From Pneumocystis sp. 'macacae' (lineage: Eukaryota; Ascomycota; Pneumocystomycetes; Pneumocystales; Pneumocystaceae): a stretch of 64,000 nucleotides of DNA. Both the position numbers and the translations under genes were made by a program. Location of the stretch: positions 248,001 through 312,000 of the forward strand of contig CM030732.1 of the NCBI GenBank assembly GCA_018127085.1, given 5' to 3'. The notes below the pieces were generated by a model. The model made no database searches and was not told where the DNA came from. It was given only the letters and a program-made list of their open reading frames with translations. Positions 12,135 to 24,417 of this stretch are shown piece after piece; the first letter of the stretch is position 1; each line of letters opens with the position of its first letter.

Positions 12135-13433
12135 ATGGTTCAAGACGAGACAATAACCCATTATCAATTTCCTGCTCCTCATACGATTGTAACGTGCGGT
12201 ACTACTCGTTCAATTCATCTTCAAGATTGGAGTGTCATAACTACAAAAGGTTCAATTTTAACATCTGAAGAAATTCAACAATTCTCTTCTCAGCTTATGA
12301 TACCTATTCCTGAAATGACATTTGGTAAAAATCAGGTGATAATGGAACATTGTTCAGGTTGGAGAATGGCGTTTACGGCGTATGACGCATTGGAAAAAGT
12401 AGATAAGACAGGTAAAAGAGTTGTTCAAGTTTCGTATGCAGATGAATGGGTGAAAAAGAGGTTTGTTTTATACCAAACAATTTTAAAATATGGTTTTTAA
12501 AATTGAACTAAGAGAGAAAAGTTGTGAAGGCATCGGGCGTAGTAAATGTTATGACTGGACGTTTACAACAACGTATCAGGGAACAGTTACTCATAAAGTA
12601 GGATTATATAGAGCTATAGATGCGTTGTCTATATATTTATGGCTAATGATTTAAAGGATAATAGAGATTCGGTAAATAAAATGGTAGTACAGGCAGAAGT
12701 AATTAAAGATAGTGAGGTTACAAAAGACAATAGAAAGATAGCTTACAGGTTTAGATGGCAAAGATAATATATTGATGCCTGAATTTAAACCGTCTGATGA
12801 ACTTATTCCAATTGATAAACTGAAACTTCAAGATCCCATTTTGTTTTTTGAAGAAGTTGTGCTTTATGAGGATGAATTGTCAGATAATGGTCTCTCTATA
12901 CTCAGTGTTAAAGTACGCATTATGCCTGAACGGCTTTTACTATTACAGCGTTTCTTTATGCGGTTGGATAATGTTATATTTCGGATTCATGATACACGTG
13001 TATATATAGAGTTTGTTACAGGAAAAATTCTTCGTGAATATGTTGAGAAAGAAGCTGCATATCATGATGTTTTGAAGGTTTGTGTTTTTGTTGATGAGCA
13101 TTAAATATACAATGAGTTGAGTTTTAAATGAAATTGCAAATAGAGTTTTGAATGAGATTTCGGATCGAGTCCTGATCATTTTAAATAATGTCTTGAGATT
13201 TATAATGGAAATTATTATTGTGGTCTTATATGTTTTTTCTCATTGTTTTTCTTTATGCTTGTTTTTTTAATATGCTTAATTTTTTATATTTCTTTGACTA
13301 ACATGGTTTCAATGATGTGTAGAAGGTTCCTTCGCATCAAAATGATCTCAGTGCTTTTTTAACTGATCCTATATGGGTGGCTTCTGTGCTACCAGTGTGT
13401 TTAAAAACTATGGAAGCTTTAGAACTTAAATAA
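12135..13433 (+). CDS. TIP41: TIP41-like protein, PP2A/TOR pathway regulator
   Basis: TIP41 binds Tap42 and modulates PP2A-type phosphatases downstream of TORC1. Exons 12135-12460, 12513-12597, 12657-12711, 12749-13077 and 13326-13433 give 300 residues. Family blocks are clear: DWSVITTKGSILTSEEI, IPIPEMTFGKN, AYDALEKVD, YDWTFTTTYQGT, LQDPILFFEEVVLYEDELSDNG, LSVKVRIMPERLLLLQRFF and LDNVIFRIHDTRVY. The short exon 12657-12711 is the least certain piece. The C-terminus (VPSHQNDLSAFLTDP..VASVLPV) matches TIPRL-type ends and requires a 248-nt last intron, about five times the local norm; otherwise the frame stops at 13104. Same strand as SIN1, suggesting a pair of TOR-pathway genes by position only. 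Confidence 0.9.
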
Positions 13434-13804
13434 AAATTAGTTTAATTATTCCTTTGGAAATGGTATTGATGTTTTTCGAGTACATTTGATTATTATTTAA
13501 TAGTATATGTTGGTTATCAAATATCTTTTTGGATGTTTTTATACACGTAACATAATTGGAATATACCTAAAAGTGTAGTTTTGTACAGTTTTGTAACAGA
13601 CCTATTATTTTTTATTATTATCTTTTATTGTCAGTTCTTTATGCTTTTTATTTTATGTGCACACATCGTGAACTTGCTTTACGACGAACGTCAGATTGGA
13701 TAATTTCAACCTTTTCATAAAATTTTACCTAGGTGTTATATGATTAATATGGTAACTTTTTTATATTTATGCTAATATCTTTTTAGTATTATAAAAGATT
13801 TTGT
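13434..13804. other. Intergenic spacer TIP41-CBP3
   Basis: 371 bp of AT-rich sequence between two same-strand genes. I see no convincing ORF or RNA gene. It should hold the TIP41 3' end and the CBP3 promoter. Confidence 0.5.
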
Positions 13805-14715
13805 ATGAATATTATAAAAAAGGTTTATAATGAACGTTTTTTTATTTTTACAAAACTTTTTAAAAATGACCAGAGGATTTTTAAAAATATATCAGGACTA
13901 ATACCATATATGTTTTCTACAGTATCGAGTATGCATCATGATAGAAAAGATATAGTTCCTCATTTGAGTTTTTTTAAAAAAATTGTTTTATTGGTAGCTC
14001 CGGCAATGGGATGGTATTCTTCTCGCAGTATAAGTATTCGTAAAACCAGGGAACTTTACATGTATTGTGCTGAGCAGGGTGTTCTGAGCTCTAGTTCTAA
14101 TAATTGGTATTCAAGTATAATAAAATATTGTTTGGTAAAAAATTTTTAATATTAAATAGGACATTTTCTTCCTCCTTCTTTCCAAACATGGTTTCATATT
14201 ACTATGTTGCACGTTTGGATGTTGATGGTGCGTATACGTGCACTACCCAAAAAAGTTACAAAAATGTATCAGCAAGAACTTGTTAACCATTTTTTTGAAG
14301 ATTGTGAATATAGAATGAGGAATGATTACAAAGTATTGAAAAAAACGAATTTTTTTGAGTTTCTTATACTGACTAGATACGGAGTGAGCGAATTGTTTCT
14401 TTTTATATGAAAGATTTGTTGATGCAGTTTCATGGCTCTGTATTTGCGTATGATGAAGGTTTATATAGAAATGATTATGTGCTCGCATTAGCATTATGGA
14501 GGTAAAGATAATAATTTTTCATGAATGGTTAGAATATTGGTTATAGGAATTTATATGCTGGAAAAACGAGTATAAATATTTCACTTCTTGCTGCATCTGT
14601 TTTATATGTACGTAATACATTGTTTGAACTCGACAAAATATCGGATGATAATATTCAAGAAGCAAAAATGAGTTTTTTAAGAATTTCTGATACTTTTGAA
14701 TTGAAAGATTCATAA
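13805..14715 (+). CDS. CBP3: CBP3/UQCC1-type ubiquinol-cytochrome c reductase assembly chaperone
   Basis: Mitochondrial chaperone that binds newly made cytochrome b for complex III assembly. Exons 13805-14114, 14160-14332, 14377-14501 and 14547-14715. The first ~60 residues are basic and hydrophobic (KKVYNERFFIFTKLFK), consistent with a mitochondrial presequence. The family core reads FLPPSFQTWFHITMLHVWMLMVRIR, then QELVNHFFEDCEYRMR, VSFYMKDLLMQFHGSVFAYDEGL and a C-terminal LAASVLYVRNTLFELD helix. All three introns (44-45 nt) keep frame. It is convergent with NOC3, with 93 bp between the stops. Confidence 0.9.
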
Positions 14716-14808
14716 TTAAATTCTATATAATAAAAGATTATTTTATAGTAGTATGATATCTTGAAAATACACCACAATAAGCATTGGCATTGTACTATAT
14801 ATTACATT

Positions 14809-17101
14809 TTAATGGAAGAAATTGTTTGCAATTTTAGATATTTTTGGGGAATAATGTTTCTACATATGTTAATTTTGTAAAAAAAAAAAGATTTACTTTT
14901 AATAGGATTAGTTCCCAATAAAAGGTTAAATAAGGGTTGCTTAAGTCGGGATTGTCAATTTCTCCGTTATATATTCCTTCTCCATAGTTTTCGTTTGAAT
15001 TTAAAAAAAAACTAAGTTTAGGATGTTTTTTAATTAGTCTTTGTATTAATTCCAGTGATTTTAAAATAGATTTTTCAGGAAACCCAAGTAAAACAGTAAG
15101 AAGTCGTTTTATAAAAGCGGATGCTTTTAATAAATTTGAATTTTTATCTTGGAAAAAAATGTGATTAAAACATTCTGCAAATATATCTATTTCAGTTAAA
15201 TCGTTAAATGCATGGTCTTGATCTAAAATTTTATATCTTTTTGATCTATAAATCATATTTGCCTCTATATAAGGATTTAAGGACATTGGGATCATGGTTG
15301 AGTATAAATAAATAATAAAAGTTGATAGATCAAGATTTACGATTTTTTTTATTTGAGCTTTTATTGTCAATGAAATATAAAAAGATGTCAATTTTACCTT
15401 GCTCAGAAAGTAGTTTGAATGCAGTAATTATGCATAAAAGACCCCCTTTTGTAGTATTTTTTAATGACATGTTAGATTCAACGTTAAATTTATTTTTCAA
15501 TAATTCTTTTAATATTTTTAATAAGTCTTCAAAAAAATCTACATTAATAAGATAAGAGAATCTAATTTTTCTTAGAAAAAAATAGAAAGAAGATCTTATA
15601 CTTTTTTATGCCTTCTAATGAAGCATATACAAGATTCATAAAACCATTTTGTAATATTTGAAAATATGTTGTAAATATCAATTTTAGTATCTTTCCCTGG
15701 AACATTTCTTTTTCTTCATTGACTTTTTCAATGCTATCTATTTCACTTTCTATTTTTTTATTTTTTTTTTCTAGTTTCCTCATTTTTTTACTTTTAAATT
15801 GTTTTTCATGTTTCCTTTTGCGAGGATTATCTACATTTTTTTGAGATGCTGTTAAATTAGATTGAGAAAGAAATTTTAATTTTAAAAAGGTATTTAAAAC
15901 CTAACAATATTTAATAGTATATAAAGGTGATTAGGAAATAATACTGTATCACTAACTTTATAATTTTTTCTTTTCATAAGATCTGTTAGTTTTTTTACAA
16001 TTTCAAAACTTATCCTTCCTTCTTTGTCATTTTCAAATAATTCTTCTACCGTTTTTTTACATTCAATAAATGAAGCATCAAGTGTTTTTTGTGTTAATTT
16101 AGTGGAAATTATTTCCAAAAGTGTATCTCGATAATTAAAATGAGGTATTGAAAGTAATAAATGACAAACACAAGAAAATGAAATTTCAGAAAGAAATTGT
16201 TGAGGTGAATTTTTTGGAGATTTCTGTCCAACTAATGCATAAGAAGTTAAAAATGAAGATATAAATTTACTTAGTACTTTCAATTGTTTTAGATAAAAGA
16301 CATATATATGTATAATAGTTGAGAACTAATGATTCTTCAAATAAACGACGCTCTTTTGTCTCTTTAGACATACGAGAGGTTTTTTCAATATTGGTTAGTG
16401 GTCGAATAGAATATCTGTGTAATGTTTAGAAAAAGAGAAAAATCTTAAACGTTCTACCCTGGGATAATATCTTTGTAAACTGCAAGTTGTGTTAATAATC
16501 CTAATCGTTGGATTGATGCTGTTTGATTGAGTGTCATTTCGCGTAACGTTTTCAATTGTTTAATCTATACGTATAAAACTAAGCTTTTAGAAATAAAACA
16601 AATTAATACATTCTCTTCAGGATGCTCAATAATTTTTTGTGCTACAGATGCTAACGTTTCACGTATATCTCTTGACATCTCTGTTTCTATTTGAATTGTT
16701 TTTTTCTGACATTCGTTTAGAACTTTATTACTAGGTTTTTCTAGTTGTTTGTTTTCTATATTTTGCACCTCTTTGAAACAGATATGTCCGTCTTTTGTCT
16801 TGATTGGCAGAGTAAATGTATCAAGAATATTTTTTTTGGAATCGAATTGACGTGGTATCTTTTCATAGGTTAACTCGATATTTTGTCTTTGTACACTTTG
16901 AGAGGTGCGAGAACGATGCTTGTTTTCTGTTCTTAGTTCTTTTTTCACTTGTTTATATGGTTTAAAATATAGACATGTTGTTGTCGTATTTTCTGCATCA
17001 AAGGTAGCAGATGTGTTTTGAGACATTTCATTTTTTTTAAGAAACGTTTTATAATTTTTCCCTGTATTCTTTAGATCTTTTTTACAAGCCATATGTGACA
17101 T
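14809..17101 (-). CDS. NOC3: NOC3, nucleolar complex-associated protein (ribosome biogenesis/replication)
   Basis: CBF/Mak21-related factor that escorts pre-60S particles with Noc2 and has a role in replication licensing in yeast. Eight exons from 17101 down: 17101-16610, 16564-16458, 16414-16278, 16231-15945, 15900-15602, 15561-15398, 15357-14897, 14859-14809, giving 665 residues. Landmarks: VAQKIIEHPEENVL, LLTQLAVYKDIIPGYSIRPLTNIEK, PHFNYRDTLLEII, a Lys/Glu-rich coiled stretch (MRKLEKKNKKIESEIDSIEK), TTYFQILQNGFMNLVYASLEGI, and ITAFKLLSEQ. The true C-terminus comes from a 51-nt last exon (KKHYSPKISKIANNFFH), not the nearer in-frame stop at 14834. The start is the first ATG of the open frame; an upstream exon cannot be excluded. 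Confidence 0.92.
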
Positions 17102-17475
17102 ATCTATGTTGTGTATCTGTTCTGTCTTGGAATGATTGAGATTTTTTATTGTTTGATAAAAAAAATAGTAATATTTTAAAAAAGACACAAAAAAGTGGTA
17201 AAATGTTTTTTGTGTGCTATTTTTTTTATTTTTTATGTTATTTATACATCAACTAGATTACTTTTTGTGTATTAACTTTTTTGTTGGCTAACGATAATAA
17301 ATCTTTCATGAAAGCTTATACATATAAAAAATTCAGACCAACTGATAAACGACAATTAATGTGATAAGGTTAGAAGGTAAATAATATGCGATAATATGTA
17401 GAATAAGCTGTAATTGACAGAATATACGTAATAGATGCATATATAAGATAGTGTTGGTGTTTTGAATGTTTTTTA
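17102..17475. other. Divergent promoter region NOC3 / TFIIE alpha
   Basis: 374 bp between two divergently transcribed genes; AT-rich, with T runs near each start. No ORF or structured RNA recognised. Confidence 0.5.
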
Positions 17476-18985
17476 ATGTCTACTACCGAATTAAATGTGA
17501 TTCACCGGTTGATCCGGAGGGTTGGTTCTGCGTTTTATGAAGCAAAAGATCGTATTTTATTAGATGCTCTTATAAAACACTCAGCGTATGTTTTATGTTG
17601 GATTTATACACTGGAATGTGTGTTTAAACAGTATTAAATATTTTATTTTAGGCTTAGAGATGATCATTTGTCGATGATGATGGATATGCAACTAAAAGAA
17701 GTTCGGCAGATCTGTAATAGACTAAAGGAGGACCGTATGGTTGATGAGTAAAAAGACAATTGTTATTTAATGTTTCTAAGAAGATGAAGGGATTATTACC
17801 GAACAGAAGTCAAGGAAGGGTATTCACGGCCAATTGGCCGTACTTATTATTTTATTAATTATCGTGCAACGGTTGACGCAATTAAGTGGAGAATGCATAA
17901 ACTAGTTAAAACTGTTGATGATCGTATGCGTAAAGTAGATATTCATCCTACGTAGAATGTATTTGATAATTTCAGGACTTTGACACTAAAGGATATATTT
18001 GTCCGGTGTGTAAGCGACACTATACAAGTTTAGATGCTGTTTCATTAGTGAGTTCTGACTGGATGAGTTTTTTGTGCATCGATTGCGGTACAGCATTGAA
18101 GGATAATGAGGAAAGTGTTGAACTAGTAGACAGTCAAGAGCAACTATCACGTTTGATGAGTCAAATGAGCAAGATTATTTCAAGTTTAAAGGAAGTTGAT
18201 GAGATTGTTGTTCCAGAGTATGTTTTATTTATAGAAGATTTCTGGTAGCTATAATGACTTTAATTTCTATTGATTGATATATCTATATATATTGACTATA
18301 ATGATAGATATATAAGATTGTATTAATCATCAAATTAATCATTTAGTTTACCAGTTGACTAATTTTATTGGTTTTTGTTTTTTAACTAATTTTTTTTAGC
18401 AACACATTTACAATAGCAATTGCTAATGCCATTCCTCCTGATATTGATTCTATTTCTTCTTCAGAACATATGGAGTTTGTCTCTCATAATCCTATTTTAC
18501 CAAGTGTGCCTCATACTGTTACTATTTCAGAGCCTTTGATTTCGATTGATTATGATTCTGAACTCAAAGTTACAACAAAGATTGTCAATGAAAAAAAGAA
18601 GAAATTGAATTCTTCCCATAGCGATATTCCTATATGGCATTCTCAATCGACAGTTGTGAATGATTTTAATTGTACAAATATATATAAGAACATAAATCCA
18701 GAAGGTTTTTTGGAATTTGTAAATACGGATGATTCGAAAGCTCTTGAATCGGCTAAAGAAAAACCAGAAGCTATTGAAAATGGTAAAGTCATAACATCAT
18801 ATTCTTAAGTATTAATAAAAGTAGCTGTTGCTAAATATTATGCAAAGTTGCGTGCACAGAAAGATATAGAGGTAAAAAGTGGAATTGAAGATTTGGATGA
18901 TGCTTTTGAAAACGATTTTGAAGATGTTAATGTCTTAGAAATAAATGATTTTGCAAATGATTATTCAGAACAACAAAAATATTAA
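17476..18985 (+). CDS. Transcription initiation factor TFIIE alpha subunit
   Basis: RNA polymerase II general factor that recruits TFIIH and stimulates promoter opening. Exons 17476-17585, 17652-17747, 17790-17934, 17976-18217, 18400-18782 and 18822-18985, giving 379 residues. The N-terminal winged-helix region reads ILLDALIKHSALRDDHLSMMM, then QLKEVRQICNRLKEDRMV. YSRPIGRTYYFINYRATVDAIKWR precedes a zinc ribbon with CPVCKRHYTSLDA and FLCIDC. The C-terminal half is Ser/Asp rich and ends with an acidic stretch (DLDDAFENDFEDVNVLE). Intron 18218-18399 is unusually long at 182 nt. Convergent with the lectin gene. Confidence 0.93.
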
Positions 18986-19166
18986 AAGAATATAAATTAG
19001 ATAAACAATAATTAAGTTAAAAAAGATGGTAATATTAAATAATAATAGTAATTTTGAAGCATACAATTCTGTTTTTGTTTGGAATGGGAAATTGTATTAT
19101 AATTCAAGTTTTATGAAAATTGGGATAATCTGAATATATTTATTTTATTGAAATATGTATATATAA

Positions 19167-20598
19167 TTAAAGGATTTTTCTTGGATAATCATCTGTTCTT
19201 CGCTTATATATAATATATGTAAGAAATATTAAGATTTGTATAATTATATTTATAATTATAAAAAATTTAATACTAGAGTTAATTGATAGAATTTTTTTTG
19301 CGACAGTTTCTGATAAAGAATCGATTATTAGAAGAGTTTCATTTATCTGTTGGTATTTAAGTGAGTTTATTTCTGGAATTAGTTTCAATATTTCATCAGA
19401 AAGGGTATCAATGGTTTCTTTTTCATTATTGTGAGATTTGAAATTTAAATTAGATATTGTTTCAGATAAAGAATATCTAAAAAATAAAAATATAGGCTTT
19501 TATGTAATGAAAACAACTTACAATGATTGATTTATGTTTTTTAAAAATGTTTTAATTATTAATTGTTCGTTAGTTATATTTGATAATTGACTTGAAAAGG
19601 TAGGTAAATCGCTTAATATTTTAGTCTTTTATGGTTAGATTTTTTGTTTTTAAAATAATAGAATATACTATATTTAGATTAGAATCATAGTCAATATTTG
19701 TGGCTTCTTTTTGAGTATGTGTATATATTTTTTCTTCAGAATTTGAATATTTATTTTTTATTTCATTTATTTGAAAATTGTATATTTCAAAAGATTCGAG
19801 ATCATTCGTTGATTGTGTCTTAAAATTTTAGTTTATGACATGAAATAATGTATGATTTACAGAAATTCCGAAATAATAACCAGGAGGAAGATTTATTTGT
19901 GTTGTTCTGAAACAAATAGAATCTTTCTGCTCAATCTAAGAACATTAGCATTATTTATAAGAATAGATCTATACTTGTATGGCTTCTTTAGAATACAAAA
20001 GTTTGAAAGTGAAAACTTCACTAGTATTTTGATAAATAATAGAACATGCGCCAAATGCTTGAAGCGATGGATTTTTAAACTTTGAGTATTCCATGGATCC
20101 GTCATTTAAGTGTCCTCTTAATGAAGGCTATTCATTTTAGAATTTGTTTGATTATAAATATTAAAAAAACTCTTTTATTTTGTCCGACATATAGAAAAAT
20201 TCCAAGGCCATCCCATCTATCTTTTGATCCAAAAACAATGCCTCCTTTTCCTTTTTCAGAAGTATACCTTGAAAAAATAGTGAATAGGTTTTTTTGTTTT
20301 TTTTTGTTTATAATAAATACCATAGAGCAAGTCCTGAATTTTCATGCTCTAAATTAGTTAATCGGAGTGAAATTTCAACAGACCACTCTTCATATATATT
20401 TTTGTGTTTTGACCAGATAGACGCAATTCTGGACTGAACAGCTGGTGGAATGAGAATAATTTTGTTCTGTTGAACCTCTATTGAACCATAAAAGTCCCAA
20501 TTTTCAAATAAAGATTTTCCAAATGGAGAAATAAATGAATGAACCCCGCCATAGCAAAACGCTGTTTCCAAAATGCATAAAATCCATATGAACCGCAT
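19167..20598 (-). CDS. L-type lectin-like cargo receptor (ERGIC-53/Emp46-Emp47 type)
   Basis: Type I membrane lectin thought to escort glycoproteins from ER to Golgi. Exons 20598-20321, 20267-20171, 20127-19975, 19935-19861, 19818-19669, 19625-19522, 19476-19167; 388 residues. It has an N-terminal signal peptide (MRFIWILCILETAFC), then SFISPF, NWDFYGS and IWSKHKNIYEEWSVEI. The lectin core continues GLALWYTSEKGKGG, WDGLGIFL, HLNDGSMEYSKF, FGACSIIYQN and LPPGYYFGIS. A stalk of heptad-like sequence leads to a single membrane segment (FFIIINIIIQILIFLTYIIY) and a short basic cytosolic tail ending RKIL. All exon phases agree. Confidence 0.88.
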
Positions 20599-20882
20599 TT
20601 TTTAATATTTTTATTTAATAATATATATTTATCTAATTGTTTTTTTCTATTAAAAATTAATTTTTTTGTCAGTTAAAAGAAAATACAATATAAGAGAAAT
20701 AAATATAACATAATATCTATTTAAAACCTAGAAAATATGTCCAAAGATCCAGAAATTTGTTTTTCTGTTTTTTAATTTTCGCTACGTTAAAATTATGGTT
20801 ACCAAAGTAACCTCTCGAAATCAAAATAAATAACATTAAAATTCCGTGATCAAAATAGTTTTTGTAGAATTACTAAAAAGTC

Positions 20883-23800
20883 ATGAATGCGTCTGCGAAT
20901 CGACCAGAATCCTCTTTGTCTTCTGTAGAAATTTTTTTAATTTATATAGAATACTGAATTTTCTATAGGAAGTTCTATATAGTAATTCGGACTCAACAAA
21001 TAGTCCTCTTTGCGCATTTTTTTATGAAGTGAATAGGATTAGACAAGGTTATGATAGAAAAAAAGATAGGAGTAGTATAAATGGATCACCAAGTCTTTTG
21101 AATAGTAGTTATGGTCTCTCGAAGAAAGAATTGAGTGATATTAAGGCTGCAGCGTTTTTTAATCGATGTTATGCAGGTACTCGAAGTACAGAAAATTTGA
21201 ATAGAAGTTCCGGAATTTTTTTAAGGAAAAATGCATCTTTTTCAAAAAATGCACATAATTCTACAGACATGAGTGATGATAATTTTTCAATAAAGACGTC
21301 GTTATCGGATTATAAAATATCTAATAAAAACAATATATGTAGGATTATAGATTCTTCAGGAAAGACGTCAACAATTCACAACTCAGAGTATTCATCATTT
21401 TCTACCAATAATTCATATGTAAAAGACTATAAAAAGCCTTCAGTTGATATTTTTGAAGATGTGGAGGTTTCTGAAAAAAAGTCTATTATTTTAAAGAATG
21501 TAAAAAAAAATCATGAAGAAAAGAATAATGAAGTAAAAAAAAATACCCTTAGGTCAATTTCTTTGAATATAAAAGATCTTATTTCATCAATTGTTTCAAA
21601 TATCGATGATCATACTAAACAATTCACAGAACATGATAATGGTCTTAAAATGTTAGGATGCAAATCTGGTAGTAATTTTAATTCATCTATCTTGCAGGTA
21701 GAAAACAATTTTGAAACAGTTTCTACATGTAATAAGAATAATGTGTGCAGTGGATTTTTTTCTAGATTTTATGATAAAAGTTTTGGAAAGGATAAAAAGG
21801 ACATTAAAGAAATGGCACTATCAAATGTTGGAGAAACTGAACTTGAAAATTTTTCAAAAAATGAAAAAAAAAATCAAGAAAATGATGAAGTACATATAAG
21901 TACTTTTTCTGATTTAGAGGATAATCACTTGATATCAGGAAATGACGATAGTGTTTATTCAAATAATACTGTTTTAGAGTCATCCGATAGTGATGTTCGC
22001 AGTGATAGAGCTAATAGCGTTCAGGATTTAACTTATAGTACTGAAAATTTATCAACAAATTCTAAAGTGGATAAACAAATATTTTCTTCTTTTCCTAAAT
22101 TGTCCGTAAAAGAATCTGGTAGTTTTTGCTTAGAAGAATTTATGATGGGAAATTGTTTAAATGAATCAATAGAAGAAAATGATTTAAGAAAAGAATCAAA
22201 TTTATTGACAAAAAAGAATAATAAATTAACAAATGAAATTAATGAATTAAAGACTAGTTTTCTTAAAGAAAAGCCTATTTTGGATCAAGAAAAACTAAAT
22301 ATATGTAGTATAAAAGTTCAAGAAATGTCATATAATATATCAAATAATACTTCAGATTTATCGAAAATTGAATCTCATTCTGGAATTAGTCATTTTGATG
22401 ATCAAGACAACTTGAATGTTCAAATTTCAAGTAATAAGAATAATAACATTTCAAAAAAGATTAGTTACAATGCTCATATTAAAACTAATGATACCGTTGT
22501 TTTACCTATTTTAGAAGATCAGTTTTTATCAGATTTTGATCCATCTTTGGATGATGTTTCAAATGCAATAGATAAAGTCATTGGTGTTCAAAAAGTATGT
22601 ATTATTATTTTAAATAAAAAGTGTTTAATTATTTAGCGTGGTTACATTATGAGGCAGAATACAGAAATAGTTCATGCTAGCAGTGAAGATAATTTTGATA
22701 AAAATTTTGAAAAAGAAACGGTTGAATATTTCAAATTAAATAATGATGATGAAAAGCTGGAAAAGGTAAATTCGTTCATTGTGTTTATATTAAGATTAAT
22801 TTATTGGAGGAACCTAGATATAAATTTGAGAAAACAATAAATACTACTACAACACATTCTCAAAATACTTTAATTGATAAAAGAACTAATGCTGGTATTC
22901 TTTTTGTACGTGTTTTAGGAATTAAAAATTTAGAATTATCATTGCCGGAAAGTATAGATATCTGTTATTTTGATACATATTGATTTCTATAAATTTAGAT
23001 GAGCCATTAAGGTTTTGCTGTACTTTAGATAATAATAAGCATTATGTGACTACGCCATGGATGCCTCTTTCAAAAAATGCTAAAATTGATGAAGAATTTG
23101 AATTGTAAGGAGTTTTCTTTTTTATGATTTTTTAATTGTTCTGATAGAATTGCGTATGATGATTTGGAGTTTACTTTCACTTTAAGAATTGATTATGAAC
23201 CTAAGGTTATTTGTACAGAAAAAAAATCTATTTTTTCAAGAATTTTCAAGTCTCCAAAGAAACAAGAGACATTAGATTTATTAAATCCGCTTACAAATAC
23301 TCTTTCGAATAATGGAAGTTTTGGTCGTTCTTATGTTTCTTTAAAAATGCTTAAGGATAATGCATATGGGCGTTCTTATATAACTACAATACCATGTATG
23401 AATGAATGGACTAGAAAAGTTGTAAAAGGAAAAAATCGACAACTGTTAAAAGTAAAACCATATATTATTTGTCAATTAAAGATTATGGCTTTTTATGTCC
23501 CGTTTGTACCAGAACAGCCTAAAGTAAATTTAACTTTGATTATTTTAGCTAATCATTTAAGGGGACTTTACCTAAAAGCTTATCAGCGTGTATAAAGGAT
23601 ATTAAAAATGCTGAATGGATTTGTAAATTACATTATGAGGGGTTTTTGATACAACATGGAGGTGATTGTTTGGTAAGTGAATTGTTTTATTTATTATAAT
23701 TGATATATTAAGTATCGTAAAAAACGATATTTTCGTCTTATAGGTTTAAAATTGACGTCTTATCATGAGTCCACTAGATCATTCCGATCCAATATTAATT

Positions 23801-24150
23801 TAGTTAAGGCAGTATCGGTACTAAATGATCAACAATTGTGTGTTAATTCCAAACTATCAACTGATAATAAAGATGCAAAAAACGGCTATTCTATTTTATT
23901 GGAAAGTGATGGTGATTATATGTTTATTGAGGGCGGGTTTTGTATTAAATTTATAAATGGGGAAGTTATAAATTTTTATGCCGAATCAGAGGATGAAAAG
24001 ATTAGATGGGTACGAGTTCTAAATACTGTTATTAAAAAAGCAAATGAGATTAAGCCTTGGAGTCTATATGTTATTTATAAACAGAAGGCTATAAAACGAG
24101 TAGCGCCGAAAGCTATTTTAAAAACTGGAGCACGCGAAAAACTTAAATAA
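20883..24150 (+). CDS. BUD4/anillin-like septum-site protein with C-terminal PH domain
   Basis: Predicted medial-ring/septin-organising protein of the Bud4/Mid2/anillin group. Exons 20883-20924, 20969-22594, 22637-22765, 22810-22951, 22999-23104, 23148-23523, 23562-23672 and 23713-24150, giving 989 residues. The first ~600 residues are low-complexity, rich in Ser, Asn, Asp and Lys. A C2-like anillin region follows (AGILFVRVLGIKNLEL, CCTLDNNKHYVTTPWMPL, EFTFTLRIDYEP). The PH domain carries the family signature: GFLIQHGGDCLYRKKRYFRLIG, LKLTSYHESTRSFRSNINL, and EGGFCIKFINGEVINFYAESEDEKIRWV. Tandem IFSRIFKSPKKQ-type basic segments may bind membrane. Which of the fungal paralogues (Bud4 or Mid2) it represents is not certain. 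Confidence 0.85.
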
Positions 24151-24417
24151 AGCAATTTCTGAATATTCTTGAATATTTTTAAATATAGCTGATTTATTAT
24201 ATCTTATCTAGAGTAGTATTTTTATATAGTTTATACTATATGTTTACTTTATTGTCCATATAAAGTCTGTGAAATTGAGGTGGTCTGAAATGATGTAGGA
24301 TGTGTTATCCATGGTATATGGACTGGTGGTATTTTTTTAAAAATGTACTTGATTATTTCCTCACTATAAGGTGTGTTTTTCTAAAGATATTAGATAAAAG
24401 GACAACACCAGGCTATA

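Noticed and set aside
14834..14896. NOC3 stop at 14834 as the natural C-terminus
   Set aside because: A 37-nt intron at 14860-14896 gives the conserved KKHYSPKISKIA ending instead.
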